DNA of 64,000 bases from Collinsella aerofaciens (GTDB taxonomy: Bacteria; Actinomycetota; Coriobacteriia; Coriobacteriales; Coriobacteriaceae): assembly GCA_008680965.1 (NCBI GenBank), contig NAKE01000001.1, forward strand, positions 1,426,001 through 1,490,000, written 5' to 3'. The translations under genes and the position numbers were made by a program. Under the pieces are notes generated by a model. It searched no databases. It was not told the origin of the DNA and worked only from the letters and a program-made list of their open reading frames with translations. This document shows positions 24,651-34,169 of the stretch, in pieces; position 1 is the stretch's first letter, and each line of letters begins with the position of its first letter.

Positions 24651-25604
24651 TTATAATCCCACAATGATGTGAATTCGTTCGGGCAAATAACGACCGCAAA
24701 GTGATACAAGCGAATAAGATCCGGCAAGAGTTAGCGCCCAAACAGCAAATGTCGAAACACCAAGTGGAATGACGAATAATCCAAGCAGTTTCCAAACGGC
24801 CTTGAGAACAAGTATATGGCAGAGGTAGATTCCAAAAGAGGCGTTCCCAAGGTCAACAAGCAAAGTAGAAGATAATCGCGACTTGAATGATCCCGGAACC
24901 GCCATAAGAAGCGCGATCACAGCTAAAGAGGTCGCGGCAGAACCGAGCTTAAGCTGAGTTGTGGCCATATTGAAATCGCCAGTCAAATACCACCAGAAGC
25001 CTGCGACCTCCTGAATTATTAAAAATATAAAGAGCACTGCAACAAGCTGAGTGGTTCGTCCTTCAATGAGCGCAGCCCAACGCCTCCAGTCGAGACCGAA
25101 AACATAAAAGATGAGCCACATGGGGCAGAAAACCTGTATTAGAGGCAATGCGATACCGGCAACGGCAGCGAGCTCCCTTAGAAGCAAGCAAGCCGTTGTC
25201 ACACAATAGACAAAGAACCTATACCGTGAAAGGAGCCTGAACAGTACCGGAGTAAGCAGCACAAGCTGTGAATAGACCAATAGATAGTACATCTGAGCCG
25301 ATACGGAGCCCACGACGAACGCCAGAAACCCAGACGCCCATGAAGGGCGGGGAAACGCCGCAAGATAGATAACGCTCCAGAACGCATAAGGTCCGGCAAC
25401 CTTGCTAATGCGGCGTCGAAGACCCCCCGCATTAAATTTGCGCTCGTCGGTAAGAACACCGGATAAAAACAAGAACAACGCAACAGAAAAGTTGAGGAAT
25501 GGGCGAATGGCGACCGACGCGGCACATTGAGGAAGACAGTGGATAAGCACCACTGCGGAAATCGCAAGCCCACGAAGAGCTTGAAGGTAGCGATCCTTGG
25601 CCAT
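24651..25604 (-). CDS. Acyltransferase-3 family membrane protein (O-acetylation)
   Basis: An OafA/WecH-type integral membrane acyltransferase of 317 residues with about ten membrane spans. The N-terminal signature YLQALRGLAISAVVLIHC holds the conserved Arg and His. Proteins of this family transfer acetyl or succinyl groups to glycan units; here presumably to the repeat unit of this polysaccharide. It starts directly after the stop of the preceding Fe-S protein gene. Confidence 0.9.
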   Translation of the reverse strand: MAKDRYLQALRGLAISAVVLIHCLPQCAASVAIRPFLNFSVALFLFLSGVLTDERKFNAGGLRRRISKVAGPYAFWSVIYLAAFPRPSWASGFLAFVVGSVSAQMYYLLVYSQLVLLTPVLFRLLSRYRFFVYCVTTACLLLRELAAVAGIALPLIQVFCPMWLIFYVFGLDWRRWAALIEGRTTQLVAVLFIFLIIQEVAGFWWYLTGDFNMATTQLKLGSAATSLAVIALLMAVPGSFKSRLSSTLLVDLGNASFGIYLCHILVLKAVWKLLGLFVIPLGVSTFAVWALTLAGSYSLVSLCGRYLPERIHIIVGL

Positions 25605-26822
25605 CTAGGCTCTCCTTCCAACGAGTCTCTTTAGTCGTCGTTTAATACCACCAAGCTTGCGGCGGACACGCTGCCAGAGAGTGGGACGGAAATCCCACTT
25701 GTCCATGAGATCTGGGATGGAAAGCCCGGCAGACACGTCGTTCAAGAACTCGTCGCGCTTTGGATAAGGCGTGACAGAATGGACGAGGCTAGGGTTGCCC
25801 GCGATTACCCCATCAAGCGTCGCCGGACCGTTTGCAGTAAGCCCCGAAATAGCCTCGAATGCCCGCACGCCCTTCTCGGTATTGCATAGGACGGCAGATA
25901 CGCCCTTGGAGTTGTCGACCTCGGGATGGGTATTCTGGAACCCCCAGAAATCACCGAGCGTGATATCGGCGCCGCTGGAGCGCTTTGCTGGACATGCCAG
26001 ACAGGACGAACGAAGGCTCGCATTGGCCAGAAACGCTTTCATGTACCAGTCTTTGCCGAATATCTGGGACTCGGTGTCCCCGGTGTTGTCTTTCTCCGCT
26101 ATGTGCTTGTACATAGCGGAGTAAGACAACCATCCGGTTGTCTTACTCCGCATATTGACGTCGCAGACGTCCGACCCGAAGGCCTCACCACGGTAGTCGA
26201 CCCAGCGCGACCAGAGCTCTGGAGACGGAACACCGTGGCAGATGACGTCGACGCCGAGGAAGAGGTCAGAGTCGGCGAGTTTCCCCAGGTATGAGCGCAT
26301 GCCAGCCACCTGACATGCAGTACCGGCAAAGAGCGCCGGCCTGCCTTCACGCAGGGCAGCGCGGACGCCCTCGAAGACGCCGCGGCCAACCGCGCTCTGA
26401 ACGTATTTCGAGCGCATAACGGCGCCGAGCGCCGGCCTGTCCTCCACGAGCACGTGACGAAGCTCGCGGCAACCGTCCGTCCACGCGGCGCCCGCCACAA
26501 CACCGCCGCGCGAGAGAGCGTCACCGGCGAGTAGACCGAACACGCCGCCCGACGACGAGCTATCGAGCAAGCCGACGTCATGAGCCTTCGCCCAGAGGGC
26601 GAACTCGCACCCGTCCTCCCCAGGGGCGTTGAGCGCCGGGCATACGGCGTCGCACGCCCCGCAGCCTACGCACCCGGAGGCGTCGACGGTGGGGTGTAGG
26701 AAGCCACAATCATCGGGTTCTATGGAGATGCATGACTTGGGGCAGCGGGCAGCGCACGCGCCGCAGCCGCAGCAACGGTCGCCAAGCGAGACGACCCTCG
26801 GGGATTTCTCGGAATCATTCAT
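25605..26822 (-). CDS. FrhB-like Fe-S oxidoreductase of polysaccharide loci
   Basis: A 405-residue protein with an N-terminal 2x[4Fe-4S] ferredoxin domain (CCGCGACAARCPKSC and CVGCGACDAVCP) and the coenzyme F420 hydrogenase/dehydrogenase beta-subunit N and C domains (SSSSGGVFGLLA, GTACQVAGMRSYL, VICHGVPSP, SSGADITLGDFWG). Such proteins recur next to polysaccharide pyruvyl transferases; their reaction in glycan synthesis is not established. It is one of two paralogues here (the other at 33038-34165). An in-frame pair of overlapping hairpins lies at 26094-26151. Confidence 0.9.
   Translation of the reverse strand: MNDSEKSPRVVSLGDRCCGCGACAARCPKSCISIEPDDCGFLHPTVDASGCVGCGACDAVCPALNAPGEDGCEFALWAKAHDVGLLDSSSSGGVFGLLAGDALSRGGVVAGAAWTDGCRELRHVLVEDRPALGAVMRSKYVQSAVGRGVFEGVRAALREGRPALFAGTACQVAGMRSYLGKLADSDLFLGVDVICHGVPSPELWSRWVDYRGEAFGSDVCDVNMRSKTTGWLSYSAMYKHIAEKDNTGDTESQIFGKDWYMKAFLANASLRSSCLACPAKRSSGADITLGDFWGFQNTHPEVDNSKGVSAVLCNTEKGVRAFEAISGLTANGPATLDGVIAGNPSLVHSVTPYPKRDEFLNDVSAGLSIPDLMDKWDFRPTLWQRVRRKLGGIKRRLKRLVGRRA
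26094..26151. repeat. Two overlapping perfect hairpins inside an FrhB-like gene
   Basis: CTCCGCTATGT (26094-26104) pairs with ACATAGCGGAG (26111-26121) over six bases. GCGGAGTAAGACAAC (26116-26130) pairs with GTTGTCTTACTCCGC (26137-26151) over six bases. The two share an arm segment, so in RNA they compete. The reading frame is intact throughout. Confidence 0.85.
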
Positions 26823-26830
26823 GATGGACC

Positions 26831-28336
26831 CTATCTAAGGAACGGGAGACGAGAGACGACCGCGATACGTTCGTCCTTCGTTAGGACGGCGAGCCAAAGG
26901 GCGACGGCGAAAAGCGCGCTGTAAACGGCGCCCCACTCGAGGAACGCGGGCCATCCGTTGACGGGCAGGACCGCCGTGCCAGCGAGGCAGGCGACGGTGA
27001 CGGCAGCCCAGGCGAGCAGCACCGGCAGGTTCCGCTTCCAGAAAAAGAGCATGTCGAGACCGACCCGCTTCTGGTAGTACCAGTTCATCCACAGTCCGTT
27101 GCCGAGCACGATGCTGACGACATAGGCGATCGCGGGGGCCCACGGCCCCAGCGCCGGGGCGGCCGCGGCGGTGAAGGCAACGTTCCCGACCGCCATCGCA
27201 AGGTAGACGAGACTCCTGGCGTGGTGCATGTTCTTGGCCCTCTGGATCTCGATGCCGACGTTCTGACAGAGGGGCACCATGACGGGTAGCGTCATGGCGA
27301 GCACGAGCCAGTAGGCCTCGGCGAAGCCCGGGCCCGCCCACCTCGTCACGAAAAACTTCCCAAGAATAGCGAAACCTCCGTACACCCAGCAAAACAGTAC
27401 CATCTGGTAGCGGCCCACGCGCGTCATAAGGCGAGTGAGCTCGGCGTTGTCGTCCGAGGTGGCGACGATGCGGTTGACCTTCGGAATGAAGACGTTCGAC
27501 ATCGTGGTGGAGAGCGAGTAGAAGACCTGGCGGATGTTCACGGCCACCGCGAACAGCGATACCGCAGTCGCGCCCGAGATGGCCCCCAGCATGATGTTGG
27601 GCACGCTCTGATTGACCATCTCGCAGACCTGGTTACCGAAGATCCAGGCACTGAAGGCGGCGATGCCGCGCATGACGCCCCAGTCGGCGCCCCTGAGCTC
27701 GAAGCGCATGCCCAGCACGACGATGGCGTAGCGCGCGTTGAGGGCGAGCAGGACGAGGTTCACCGCGAGCTGTGCTAGGGCAACGCCCACGGGCCCCATA
27801 CCGGCGGCCAGCAGGGCCCAGGCGCACAGCGGCGTCGCAAGCGTGGTGACGAGCTGCCTGGTCTGCTGGTAGACGAAGCGCTCGTGTGCCGTGATGTAGG
27901 AATTGAACACGACGGTGAACAACGTCGAGGCGACGTTGAGCGTCATGATGGCGAGCAGCTCCCTGGCGAGCGAGACCTGCGCCTCGGTGAACCCGGCCGA
28001 GAACACCGCGCCGGCGTTTGCGGAGAAGCCCATGCCGAGGGCGACCGCCGCGGCTGTGACGGCGACGTAAAGCGTGAGGTACATGCCGTTCAGGTGCCGG
28101 ATGTCGCGCTCGCCGCCGTGCGCCACCGTCTGCGTGTAGAAGCGCACGTAGGCCTCGGAGAAGCCGAAGGACAGGAGCGTCAGCGAGAAGACAAAGGAGT
28201 TCGAGCTCTGGAAGACGCCGTAGTCCGCCTGCCCCACGTAGGACAGTAGCATCGGCGTGTAGACGAGGTTGACGAGGTTCTTTGCGAGGATGTTGGCGTA
28301 GCCGAGGAGGGCGCCCGCCTTACGCTGGCTAGCCAC
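26831..28336 (-). CDS. wzx: Polysaccharide repeat-unit flippase (Wzx-like, MOP family)
   Basis: A 501-residue membrane protein with about 14 spans, of the RfbX/Wzx type (LLGYANILAKNLVNLVYTPM at the N-terminus, YVGQADYGVFQ). It would move undecaprenyl-linked repeat units across the membrane for Wzy-dependent polymerisation. Its start overlaps the stop of the pyruvyl transferase gene by eight bases. Confidence 0.9.
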   Translation of the reverse strand: MASQRKAGALLGYANILAKNLVNLVYTPMLLSYVGQADYGVFQSSNSFVFSLTLLSFGFSEAYVRFYTQTVAHGGERDIRHLNGMYLTLYVAVTAAAVALGMGFSANAGAVFSAGFTEAQVSLARELLAIMTLNVASTLFTVVFNSYITAHERFVYQQTRQLVTTLATPLCAWALLAAGMGPVGVALAQLAVNLVLLALNARYAIVVLGMRFELRGADWGVMRGIAAFSAWIFGNQVCEMVNQSVPNIMLGAISGATAVSLFAVAVNIRQVFYSLSTTMSNVFIPKVNRIVATSDDNAELTRLMTRVGRYQMVLFCWVYGGFAILGKFFVTRWAGPGFAEAYWLVLAMTLPVMVPLCQNVGIEIQRAKNMHHARSLVYLAMAVGNVAFTAAAAPALGPWAPAIAYVVSIVLGNGLWMNWYYQKRVGLDMLFFWKRNLPVLLAWAAVTVACLAGTAVLPVNGWPAFLEWGAVYSALFAVALWLAVLTKDERIAVVSRLPFLR

Positions 28337-29402
28337 GGGCGGCCTCCGAGGGAATGCTCAATCCACATCTATCGAGGAATTCAACAACGATCTTCCTCTG
28401 AGCTGCCAACCTGTCATACGCCTTTGAATAGTCACTCTCGAGCAGTTCCGAATTACATACGGAAAGAATTGACCGCTCAACGAAAGAAACACCCAGCTCG
28501 CTGGCTAGCGTGTCGAATCGGCTGCTCATGTCTGGACCAGTGGACTCACGAGGGCAATAAATCAGCGGCTTCCCGAACAAGATCGAGAAAATTGATCCGT
28601 GATATGAATCTGTCGCTACAAGCTTTGCGTGACGGACGGCATAGAGGAACTCTGAAGGCCCGAGGGCGTAGTAGCGCGCATCCCCTAGTAAATCGACCCT
28701 CTTGCAGCTAAGTGAATCACAGATTTCGGCAACCCTCTCTTCGTAAGCTGCACTCCCGAGGAAGTACGTCAATACATAATCATTTGGAAGCCCGCAGTGC
28801 GGCTCTTTTTCATACCTTTCCCACCAGGAGCCGTCAAACATCAGTGTTGGGTCAATCAACACCTCGGCCTTTAAGCCGTACAGACTGTTTATAAGCTCGG
28901 CGCTCTTCTGCTCACGAACGGACAGCCTATCAAACCCGTCGAAATAGCCGTGGAACAGCTCACGCTTCTCCTCGGGAATCGTCGGAGCTGCCAAGCTTGG
29001 CGAAAAAGCAATGCGCTTTTCTCTTGGCGAAAACGTGAGAAACATAGTGGAGTTAGCGTCAGGGGAATACGGAGACCAAACTTGGTCGCTCCCAGCAACG
29101 AAAAAGTCATAGGATTTAATGTCACGTGGAGGGTTGGAATCAGATATAACCTCCCGGCTAAAGGAAATGTTACGGGAATTGAAATCCTCAAACGAACGAT
29201 GCCTCTGGATGTGGGCAACGGCAAGCCCCTTTGGAATGAGCGAAGCCAAAGACTTGAGCTTGTATTTGGCAGATCTCGAGTCCTTCTGTCTGAACGTAAG
29301 GACATCTGCACCCGAGAGTTTGAGAGTTTCTTGGACAGCAAGGTTCTGGAGCCTCTGCCCATAGTTGTCCCCATGCGTAAATGTGGAAATGCCTATTTTC
29401 AT
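28329..29402 (-). CDS. Polysaccharide pyruvyl transferase family protein
   Basis: A 357-residue PS_pyruv_trans (CsaB/WcaK-like) protein. Visible blocks are ISTFTHGDNYGQRLQNLAV, FVAGSDQVWSPY, LIDPTLMFDG, VATDSYHGSIFSILFGKPLI. The family moves pyruvate from PEP to sugars, although many members in such loci have unknown acceptors. The ATG at 29402 is used. It is one of two paralogues, each with an FrhB-like partner in the operon. Confidence 0.88.
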   Translation of the reverse strand: MKIGISTFTHGDNYGQRLQNLAVQETLKLSGADVLTFRQKDSRSAKYKLKSLASLIPKGLAVAHIQRHRSFEDFNSRNISFSREVISDSNPPRDIKSYDFFVAGSDQVWSPYSPDANSTMFLTFSPREKRIAFSPSLAAPTIPEEKRELFHGYFDGFDRLSVREQKSAELINSLYGLKAEVLIDPTLMFDGSWWERYEKEPHCGLPNDYVLTYFLGSAAYEERVAEICDSLSCKRVDLLGDARYYALGPSEFLYAVRHAKLVATDSYHGSIFSILFGKPLIYCPRESTGPDMSSRFDTLASELGVSFVERSILSVCNSELLESDYSKAYDRLAAQRKIVVEFLDRCGLSIPSEAARG

Positions 29403-29404
29403 GT

Positions 29405-30787
29405 TCAAACCTGTTCTTCGTCTCTATCAATAATCAAATAGTCTGCAGCCGAGGAATTCCACGACCAAGCCAGCGCTCCACAGAGCAGCAGTAGGCACAA
29501 GCAGCAGTTCACCCTTGTAAAGCACTGCGTATACAGAAAGGTAATAAGAATTGTTAGCAAAAGGAGCAAACGAACAATCCGGCCATTAGATCCTTTTTCC
29601 TGCTCTATAAACTCACTAACCACGGAGTGGAAAAACGCTACATACGCTGCCGTCTCCCAAACCCCCATGAGAATCAAGAAAGACCCCATATCCGCTTGAC
29701 CAAAGTGGTTAAACGACATGAACCCGGACGCGTAGAAGCTTGAGGCTCCAAGACCCTCTCCGAGACTCCATGTAGCCGGTCTCAAGAGAGCGAAGCCGAT
29801 GATAGCAATCCTCTCGTTACTGCCGTCGGCAGCAGTACCGACGGAAGCTGAACTGCCAACCATATCGAACAGACCAAACACTTGCGTATCCACGAGGATC
29901 TGGAACGCAGGCACCAAGGCGTATGCAATTGTCAGGATAAAATACAAGGCGACAAGCCAAAAGAAGGGACCCGAAACATCCGCTTCTCCTCTCATGACTG
30001 AAATAAGCCAGAACATCACTAAAACGAGAGGAAGGATTATGAAGAGCGCCTTATTATCGTTGAGTGTCGCAAGATAGAAGGACAGGACGATAAGGCAGAC
30101 GTTGTAAGCGATGGCAAGGGTTGGCCAGAGAGGACCCCGAAGCCTCCTAATCCAGACGAAGTTGTAGAGCACGACGAATGAAGTGTAAAGGGCCACCGCA
30201 TGGACGGACGCATAAGAGAACAGGCCGGAGATATTGTCCTCGAAGTAACTGATGTCGTTCGTTGTCGCAGCGATCATCCCATGGGTAGAGTACTGGATAA
30301 ACATGATCGCCATATTGAGAAGCAATATGGCGTTGAAGACCGGAAAACCTGCATCAAAGAGTCCAAGAAGAAAATCCCTCTTGTTAGTGACCAAAAGAAA
30401 GAAGTAAAGCGTATAGACAAACGGGTAGAGGAGCAGCAAAATATTCGCCCTAAACGTTTCCATATTGCCACCCAAGAGGGCACCAGACAGCCACCCTGCA
30501 ACGGTAATCAGCCCAAGTAGTAGCGCTCTACCGCTATATTTCCATCCGGAGAAGAGCGCCCTCACGCAAATCATGCCGGTAATTACCCAGTTGAGATATC
30601 GCCCCAGACCATAGTACTCAAGGAAGAAAACCTGCGCCAAGATACCTATAACGATCGTCGCATCCGCCAGGTCACCCATGCAAACGGTTAGAACGCCTTG
30701 CTTATTAGGGAGATACCAACGACCTCTTCGACCAGCCCGCTCCTCCGCTTTATTTATAACGAGCCTCGCATGCCTATGATCTTGCAT
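29405..30787 (-). CDS. wzy: O-antigen / polysaccharide polymerase (Wzy-like)
   Basis: A 460-residue integral membrane protein with about 11-12 spans and a long loop (about residues 330-380, with the segment ERIAIIGFALLRPATW). Sequence is poorly conserved, as usual for Wzy; the call rests on topology and on the operon, which also has a Wzx and an initiating transferase. ATG 30787 has GGAGG six bases upstream and overlaps the end of the glycosyltransferase gene. Confidence 0.75.
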   Translation of the reverse strand: MQDHRHARLVINKAEERAGRRGRWYLPNKQGVLTVCMGDLADATIVIGILAQVFFLEYYGLGRYLNWVITGMICVRALFSGWKYSGRALLLGLITVAGWLSGALLGGNMETFRANILLLLYPFVYTLYFFLLVTNKRDFLLGLFDAGFPVFNAILLLNMAIMFIQYSTHGMIAATTNDISYFEDNISGLFSYASVHAVALYTSFVVLYNFVWIRRLRGPLWPTLAIAYNVCLIVLSFYLATLNDNKALFIILPLVLVMFWLISVMRGEADVSGPFFWLVALYFILTIAYALVPAFQILVDTQVFGLFDMVGSSASVGTAADGSNERIAIIGFALLRPATWSLGEGLGASSFYASGFMSFNHFGQADMGSFLILMGVWETAAYVAFFHSVVSEFIEQEKGSNGRIVRLLLLLTILITFLYTQCFTRVNCCLCLLLLCGALAWSWNSSAADYLIIDRDEEQV

Positions 30788-32051
30788 TGAGTACCTCCAG
30801 CAGCACACGTTCAATCAGCCTCGTGTGCATGTGAACTCCCGTGTTGAGACCTACCGAGGAGCATGGAAGCAGGTCTACGATCTCATCTGAATCGACAAGA
30901 TCGAGCGGACCAGGCTTTCCGCTCCTGAAACGATTGACCTCCCTGATAAGCCGGCTCTTATCCCTAAACAGCCCGATTAGCTCCTCCTCGTTATTCAGCA
31001 CCAAACCGGACCCATGCTCAACGACAAAGTCGGCGACATTGCCTGCACATGCACTCGAAATCGTATAAGCGTTTGCGGAGTAAGATTCCATACAGGTGTA
31101 GCTATAGGTCTCTGGACAAGATGGCCACATGACAACGATGGCAATCTCGCACTCCCTGAGAGAGTCGGTCATGGCATTTGGGTGCTTCTCATCAAATTCG
31201 ACAAACCGCTTGTTCATCCCTGGATACATATCGTTCGAGCTGTTGAAGACGAAGAACTCGTACTCTTGTTCATCGACCGCAGATACGAGGCGAAGCCAGG
31301 TCTCCCAGCCCTTTGTCTTCCTCGGCATCCCCAGAAAGGCAACCCTGATGCGCTCCCCTGCGTTCAGAGGACGTCTGTTGCCCAGATACTCTCCAAGCAG
31401 CTTTTGGTGCGGTATTACATCAACAAGGCCCTCGTATTGGGGCCTGAATGAGAGAAACCGATTCTTCGTATAGGTCGAAGGTGCAACAAAACGGAGATTT
31501 TTGATGGAGTCAAACAGCCCTTGGATCTTCGACTCCACACGAAGGCTGTTACTGAAGTGGGGGCATTTCTCGCAGGGAGCGTCGCCGAGCCTTGAGCTGT
31601 CACAAAAGCCGCTCCTATTTTGGAGGTTATAGCTTGTACAACACAGGTAATAGTCGTGGAGAAAGGCCCTGACCGGTGTTTTGCCTGTAACTTTTAACAG
31701 TTCGGAGACTTTCTCAAGGCTCACGTACAGAAGGTGGTGGATATGAAGCTCAAGAAGGCTGAAGCCGCTTTTTTGCCAGCTGCAAAGGGCCTCGCACACC
31801 TGGGCAATACTGAAAACACCAGTCTCCACCCCGTCGACCGTAACCCCGAATTCGCAAAATAGCATCTGGTCGTCCCTGAACAGGGTCTTCTTAACCGAGT
31901 GGAGATAGACGTAACTTATGCCGTGCGACGCCATGGCCTGCTGACTCGCCATAATAGCCTTTGGGGTGCCGGTCTTGTCCTTGAGATAGTCGCAAAAGGC
32001 AAGCGCTAGGACGTACCCACTATTGTGCGGTTTGGGGATGCTTTTACTCAT
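30774..32051 (-). CDS. Glycosyltransferase, GT-B fold (GT4-like)
   Basis: A 425-residue protein with a divergent N-terminal domain containing a Cys-rich patch (CDSSRLGDAPCEKCPHF) and a GT4-like C-terminal half: RVAFLGMPRKTKGWETWL and WPSCPETYSYTCMESYSANAY, where the Glu of the donor-binding site sits. It presumably adds one sugar of the repeat unit. ATG 32051 follows GGGAAG and is next to the upstream stop. Confidence 0.75.
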   Translation of the reverse strand: MSKSIPKPHNSGYVLALAFCDYLKDKTGTPKAIMASQQAMASHGISYVYLHSVKKTLFRDDQMLFCEFGVTVDGVETGVFSIAQVCEALCSWQKSGFSLLELHIHHLLYVSLEKVSELLKVTGKTPVRAFLHDYYLCCTSYNLQNRSGFCDSSRLGDAPCEKCPHFSNSLRVESKIQGLFDSIKNLRFVAPSTYTKNRFLSFRPQYEGLVDVIPHQKLLGEYLGNRRPLNAGERIRVAFLGMPRKTKGWETWLRLVSAVDEQEYEFFVFNSSNDMYPGMNKRFVEFDEKHPNAMTDSLRECEIAIVVMWPSCPETYSYTCMESYSANAYTISSACAGNVADFVVEHGSGLVLNNEEELIGLFRDKSRLIREVNRFRSGKPGPLDLVDSDEIVDLLPCSSVGLNTGVHMHTRLIERVLLEVLNARS

Positions 32052-32052
32052 A

Positions 32053-32991
32053 TCATCGCTTCCCAAACAAGAGGAGAGATCTATTGAAAAGGCCCTCTTG
32101 TAGACTGCCGAAATTCAGCCTCGAAGAGAAAGAAACCCTGCACCTAGCCATGAAAGAAGCGTCCATTTTCGATACCAACTCTCCAAGAGCACGCTCTGGA
32201 GGAAGAATGCAGTCGGAATAAGTTGAAAGAAGTCCAGTAACTTGCTTTGCAAGAGTAATCTCTCGCGGATGACAAAAACTATTGATTTTCTCAATCACTT
32301 TAGATGGTAAATCAGTACTCACACCGACCACATTACGACCATGCTGGCGATATCCCATATGAGGAGAAGCATCGAAAACAATCCGATAACCCAGCAGCAC
32401 GCATAGATTAGCTATCAGCTTATCATGCATGATGACGGGATGGGGCAGCTCATGCAAGCAAACAACTTCCCAAATACGCCTATCAAATACTTGCGTACAT
32501 CCCATAGGTGACCCAATGCAAAGCTGGTTGAGAGGGTCGTTATCTCGATAAGATATGCACCTTTGTTGCCCATAGGTTAACCGGCCCATCTCATTACCAG
32601 CTGAATCTACAAGTCTTGAATTGCAATGATAAAGAGCCGAATTCTCCTGCTTCTTAAGCTGTTTAATCGCAGTTATCAGTTTATCGCTATCCCAAATATC
32701 ATCTTGGTCGGAAAACGCATAGTAATCAGCTTCGGGAGCATTCCGCAACAACGTCAAAAACCCTAAAGCAGGTCCTAGGTTTTCTCCTGTTAACAAAGTC
32801 AGACTGCCCTCATCTGCATAGCGCTGCAGAAGATCACGAGTACCATCAGATGACCCGTCATCACGGACAAAAAGACGTACGTCAACTTCAGCCTGCGAGA
32901 GAATGCTGTCAATTTGTTCTGAAATAAATGGGATGCCGTTGTATGACGCCATTAATACGACGCACTTTGGCACCTTGGAATTACTCAACAT
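32053..32991 (-). CDS. Family 2 glycosyltransferase (rhamnosyltransferase-like)
   Basis: A 312-residue GT-A enzyme. The nucleotide-binding start is VVLMASYNGIPFISEQIDSI, with RDDGSSDGT and the DxD-type motif AFSDQDDIW typical of RfbF/WbbL-like rhamnosyltransferases. dTDP-rhamnose made by the distal rfb genes is a plausible donor. The gene has lower GC than its neighbours. Confidence 0.9.
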   Translation of the reverse strand: MLSNSKVPKCVVLMASYNGIPFISEQIDSILSQAEVDVRLFVRDDGSSDGTRDLLQRYADEGSLTLLTGENLGPALGFLTLLRNAPEADYYAFSDQDDIWDSDKLITAIKQLKKQENSALYHCNSRLVDSAGNEMGRLTYGQQRCISYRDNDPLNQLCIGSPMGCTQVFDRRIWEVVCLHELPHPVIMHDKLIANLCVLLGYRIVFDASPHMGYRQHGRNVVGVSTDLPSKVIEKINSFCHPREITLAKQVTGLLSTYSDCILPPERALGELVSKMDASFMARCRVSFSSRLNFGSLQEGLFNRSLLLFGKR

Positions 32992-33037
32992 ATGGATTAC
33001 CTTATCATTAATGCCTAAAGCAAACGCTCTCGATGTG

Positions 33038-34165
33038 TTAACCCCTGAGCAAACCCAGTGCAAGCAGTATATCCTTGACCAAGTACTTGGCGCAGTCTTT
33101 TGGCCTCGCCCTGAGAACGAGTCGGTTAACCCGTACCCCGTTACGAAAGCCGTCCATAAAGGTATTTCTTTCTATAGGCTTCGTCGAAGGACGTTGAAGC
33201 TGTTCATTGTTGGCCACAGCTAGACCAGGATCAACCGGCAAAAGCTCAAGGTCCGTCATTTCTAACAGTTCTCGACCCTTGTCTGTCTGCACAAGTGCGA
33301 GGGATATCCCGTTCGCGACCTCATCAGAAAGCTCGCTACCCCATGAATCGCCAAGCGTAATATCGGAGACACGATCACCCTTGGCGTAGCGGCAGGAGTA
33401 GCAGCCTTCCGTATACGGTAAACCCGAGAGGAAAGCAATCGAGTAGCGATCGCGGACACCCGTCCTACCCACAGTTTCAGCTCCGCGATAGCGGAGCTGA
33501 TACTGGACTTTCTTTCGAAAGTCCAGTATCAGCTCATTAGACAGGTTGTTACCTGTCTCTTCCAAGAATCGGCTCAGGACCTTGGGGGACGGTGAACCAT
33601 GACAGATAAGGTCGATGGTGTAAAGGGAATCGGCTAAACGGCTTCCAACGAAGTTACGCATCGCAGCAACCTGACAAGGAAGACCGATAAAGAGAACCCT
33701 TTGACCACCTTGCAGGGCCTCCCTAACCTCGCGGTACGCACCAAGCGGATTGCTTTTGACGTATTTGGAGCCTTGAGCCCTCCTCAAATAATCCGCATCA
33801 GAAGTGAGGTGGAACCGGAACTCACCGCCCTCCTGTGCACATGAACACACTAATCCATTTGACGCCACAAACGCCTCCGAGATGGCCGTAGCCAGACCCC
33901 CGGACGAAGATGACATCCTGAGCGATGTATCTTTCGCCCACCCCTGTAGCCACTCGAGAGGACGCAACGAAGATGGGGATACCATCTGGGGACACGTTTT
34001 CTCGCACAGTCCACATCCCACGCACCTTGTAGGATCAATACGGGCGTTATACGCCTCAATCGTATCCTCAATGGCAATCGCTCCATGTCGGCATGAATCG
34101 ACGCAGGCCATACAGCCAGCGCACATATCCTTCTTGCATACCGTCCTAGTGCCAACGTTTGACAA
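33038..34165 (-). CDS. FrhB-like Fe-S oxidoreductase of polysaccharide loci (second copy)
   Basis: A paralogue of 25605-26822 with the same order: two [4Fe-4S] motifs (CAGCMACVDSC and CVGCGLCEKTCP), MSSSSGGLATAIS, IGLPCQVAAMRNF, ICHGSPSPKVL and SDITLGDSWGSE. Length is about 375 residues. I chose the TTG at 34165, which has GAGGAG seven bases upstream and lies just after the preceding stop. Long hairpins occur inside the gene at 33477-33535. Confidence 0.88.
   Translation of the reverse strand: MSNVGTRTVCKKDMCAGCMACVDSCRHGAIAIEDTIEAYNARIDPTRCVGCGLCEKTCPQMVSPSSLRPLEWLQGWAKDTSLRMSSSSGGLATAISEAFVASNGLVCSCAQEGGEFRFHLTSDADYLRRAQGSKYVKSNPLGAYREVREALQGGQRVLFIGLPCQVAAMRNFVGSRLADSLYTIDLICHGSPSPKVLSRFLEETGNNLSNELILDFRKKVQYQLRYRGAETVGRTGVRDRYSIAFLSGLPYTEGCYSCRYAKGDRVSDITLGDSWGSELSDEVANGISLALVQTDKGRELLEMTDLELLPVDPGLAVANNEQLQRPSTKPIERNTFMDGFRNGVRVNRLVLRARPKDCAKYLVKDILLALGLLRG
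33477..33535. repeat. Two overlapping perfect hairpins inside the second FrhB-like gene
   Basis: TCAGCTCCGC (33477-33486) pairs with GCGGAGCTGA (33491-33500). GAGCTGATACTGGACTTTC (33494-33512) pairs over four bases with its 19-base complement at 33517-33535. The position in the protein (after the CHGxPSP block) corresponds to that of the hairpins in the paralogue at 26094-26151. Confidence 0.88.
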
Positions 34166-34169
34166 TGCC

